Source of the DNA: Streptomyces nymphaeiformis
GTDB taxonomy: Bacteria; Actinomycetota; Actinomycetes; Streptomycetales; Streptomycetaceae
Length of the DNA: 64,000 bases
Assembly (NCBI RefSeq): GCF_014203895.1
Contig: NZ_JACHJY010000005.1
Coordinates: forward strand, 248,001-312,000
Direction of reading: 5' to 3'
A program made the translations under genes and the position numbers. Numbering within the stretch: the stretch's first letter is position 1; each line of letters starts with the position of its first letter. Below the pieces are notes generated by a model, which was not told the DNA's origin, ran no database searches, and saw only the letters and a list, made by a program, of their open reading frames with translations. Below, piece by piece: positions 62,206 through 64,000 of the stretch.

Positions 62206-64000
62206 GTGACCGGCCGTCCCTCAGGCAAGAAGTCCAGCACCGTACGGAAGGCGCCCGTGCTCGACCCGGGTGACCGGGCCCGGCTGCTCGCCGGGGAGCA
62301 TCACGATCCGCACGGTCTGCTCGGCGCGCATCCGGTGAAGGGCGGGGTCGTCATCAGGGCGCTGCGCCCGTGGGCGAAGGAGGTCGCCGTCCTCACCAAG
62401 GGCAAGCGGCTCCTGATGGACGACGACGGCGACGGGCTGTTCTCGGTGTTCGTCCCGCTGCTGCGGAAGGTCCCGGCGTACGAGCTGCGGGTGCGGTACG
62501 ACGGGGACGAGATGCCCGTGCACGACCCGTACCGCTTCCTGCCGGCCCTCGGCGATCTCGACCTGCACCTGATCGGCGAGGGCCGGCACGAGGAGCTGTG
62601 GACGGCGCTCGGCTCGCACCCCATGACCCACGAGGGCGTGGCCGGCACCCGCTTCGCCGTGTGGGCGCCGAACGCGCGCGGGGTGCGGGTCACGGGCGAC
62701 TTCACGCACTGGGACGGCACGGCGCTGCCGATGCGTTCGCTGGGGTCGACGGGCGTGTGGGAGCTGTTCGTCCCGGGGATCGGCGAGGGCGCGGTCTACA
62801 AGTACGACATCGCGCGGCCCGACGGTTCGCACACCGTCCGCGCGGACCCGATGGCGCGTCGTACGGAGTGCCCGCCGAACACCGCGTCGATCGTCACCGC
62901 GTCGCACCACACGTGGGAGGACGCGGAGTGGATGGAGCGGCGCGGGGCGCGCCCGCCGCACGAGGCGCCGATCTCCGTCTACGAAGTCCACCTGCCCTCC
63001 TGGCGGCCGGGGCTGACGTATCGGCAGCTCGCCGAGCAGCTGCCCGCGTACGTCCGCGATCTCGGGTTCACGCACGTGGAGCTGATGCCGGTCACCGAGC
63101 ACCCCTTCGGCGGGTCCTGGGGCTACCAGGTCACCGGGTTCTACGCGCCGACGGCCCGCATGGGCACCCCGGACGACTTCCGGTTCCTGGTCGACGCGCT
63201 GCACCGGGCGGGGATCGGGGTCCTGATGGACTGGGTGCCGGCGCACTTCCCGAAGGACGACTGGGCGCTCGCGGAGTTCGACGGGCGTCCGCTGTACGAG
63301 CACGAGGACCCGCGCCGTTCGCACCATCCCGACTGGGGGACCCTGGAGTTCGACTACGGCCGCAAGGAGGTGCGGAACTTCCTCGTCGCCAACGCCGTGT
63401 ACTGGTGCCAGGAGTTCCACGTGGACGGGCTGCGGGTGGACGCGGTCGCGTCGATGCTCTACCTGGACTACTCGCGGGAGCACGGCGAGTGGGCGCCGAA
63501 CGAGTTCGGGGGCCGGGAGAACCTGGACGCGGTCCGCTTCCTCCAGGAGATGAACGCCACGGTGTACCGCCGCTGCCCCGGCGTCGTCACGTTCGCCGAG
63601 GAGTCGACGGCCTGGGACGGGGTGACGCGGGCGACGGACCAGGTGGGTCCGGGCGGCTTCGGCGGTCTGGGCTTCGGCATGAAGTGGAACATGGGCTGGA
63701 TGCACGACTCGCTCCAGTACGTGGAGAAGGAGCCGGTGCACCGCAAGTACCACCACCACGAGATGACGTTCTCGATGGTGTACGCGTACAGCGAGAACTA
63801 CATCCTGCCGATCTCGCACGACGAGGTGGTGCACGGCAAGCGGTCGCTGGTGTCGAAGATGCCGGGCGACTGGTGGCAGCAGCGCGCGAACCACCGCGCC
63901 TACCTGGGCTTCATGTGGGCGCACCCCGGCAAGCAGCTGCTCTACATGGGGCAGGAGTTCGCGCAGGGCGCGGAGTGGTCGGCGGACCACGGGCCCGACT
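62206..64000 (+). CDS. glgB: 1,4-alpha-glucan branching enzyme GlgB, 3' end outside window
   Basis: 598 codons are visible, of about 730 or more; the frame stays open to the window edge. The GTG start has a perfect AGGAGG seven bases upstream. GlgB makes alpha-1,6 branches by transferring a cut glucan chain. The N-terminal branching-enzyme sandwich has GEHHDPHGLLGAHPV, then a CBM48 domain (GTRFAVWAPNARGVRVTGDF). The GH13_9 barrel shows GSWGYQVTGFYAPTAR, nucleophile in GLRVDAVASMLY, acid in TFAEESTAWDG and ILPISHDEVVHGK. It completes the glucan synthesis set. Confidence 0.95.
   Translation, partial: MTGRPSGKKSSTVRKAPVLDPGDRARLLAGEHHDPHGLLGAHPVKGGVVIRALRPWAKEVAVLTKGKRLLMDDDGDGLFSVFVPLLRKVPAYELRVRYDGDEMPVHDPYRFLPALGDLDLHLIGEGRHEELWTALGSHPMTHEGVAGTRFAVWAPNARGVRVTGDFTHWDGTALPMRSLGSTGVWELFVPGIGEGAVYKYDIARPDGSHTVRADPMARRTECPPNTASIVTASHHTWEDAEWMERRGARPPHEAPISVYEVHLPSWRPGLTYRQLAEQLPAYVRDLGFTHVELMPVTEHPFGGSWGYQVTGFYAPTARMGTPDDFRFLVDALHRAGIGVLMDWVPAHFPKDDWALAEFDGRPLYEHEDPRRSHHPDWGTLEFDYGRKEVRNFLVANAVYWCQEFHVDGLRVDAVASMLYLDYSREHGEWAPNEFGGRENLDAVRFLQEMNATVYRRCPGVVTFAEESTAWDGVTRATDQVGPGGFGGLGFGMKWNMGWMHDSLQYVEKEPVHRKYHHHEMTFSMVYAYSENYILPISHDEVVHGKRSLVSKMPGDWWQQRANHRAYLGFMWAHPGKQLLYMGQEFAQGAEWSADHGPD

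Noticed and set aside
62301..63990. Long minus-strand open frames opposite the glgB start and barrel
   Set aside because: They are antisense shadows of glgB, which has a perfect ribosome site and all GH13 catalytic motifs on the plus strand.

Overview
The window is a block of the conserved core chromosome of a Streptomyces species. The GC content is very high, codons are strongly biased to G/C in the third position, and many starts are GTG. The gene order matches the arrangement I remember for the S. coelicolor region running from gatB/ligA down to the glgE operon. I see no insertion sequence, prophage, CRISPR array, tRNA or rRNA, and no clear island. Nearly all the sequence is ordinary housekeeping or lineage-conserved DNA.

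Layout. 1-6378: a P-loop ATPase cut by the window edge, then on the minus strand the gatC-gatA-small membrane protein-gatB operon (tRNA-dependent amidation) and the c-di-GMP gene rmdB. 6695-11138: a compact minus-strand run of LOG-like protein, SDR, MetE-like protein and ligA. 11239-14864: a degenerate alpha/beta hydrolase, the tRNA 2-thiolation pair mnmA and cysteine desulfurase, and a Tat-type amidase between that pair. 15074-23096: a thioesterase, a TRIC/UPF0126 membrane protein and a five-gene oligopeptide ABC importer. 23459-30779: two SseB-like proteins, a P-loop protein, then a tandem glycine riboswitch upstream of gcvT-gcvH-glyA, followed by sdaA, a glycine/serine module.

30841-39178: small secreted, membrane and EF-hand proteins, a GNAT protein, an unusual deacetylase coupled to a YVTN beta-propeller lipoprotein, an ATP-binding regulator carrying the only TTA (bldA-dependent) codon I found, an enoyl-CoA hydratase, and two tandem L,D-transpeptidase lipoproteins. 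39343-50405: glgX, an ABC-2 exporter with its own two-component system, a heterodimeric ABC exporter and an MFS drug exporter. 50531-53707: a GntR-TetR fusion regulator and a secreted M4 metalloprotease. 53779-64000: the GlgE alpha-glucan pathway, with glgP diverging from glgE-treS, then pep2 and glgB (cut by the window end).

The last block forms a cycle. TreS makes maltose from trehalose, Pep2 phosphorylates it, GlgE polymerises maltose-1-phosphate, GlgB branches the glucan, and GlgP and GlgX break it down. Gene pairs are separated by strong, often bidirectional, hairpin terminators. No clearly new multi-gene system was found. The best leads are single-gene oddities: substituted catalytic motifs, the TTA codon, the dual DNA-binding-domain regulator and intercistronic hairpins.
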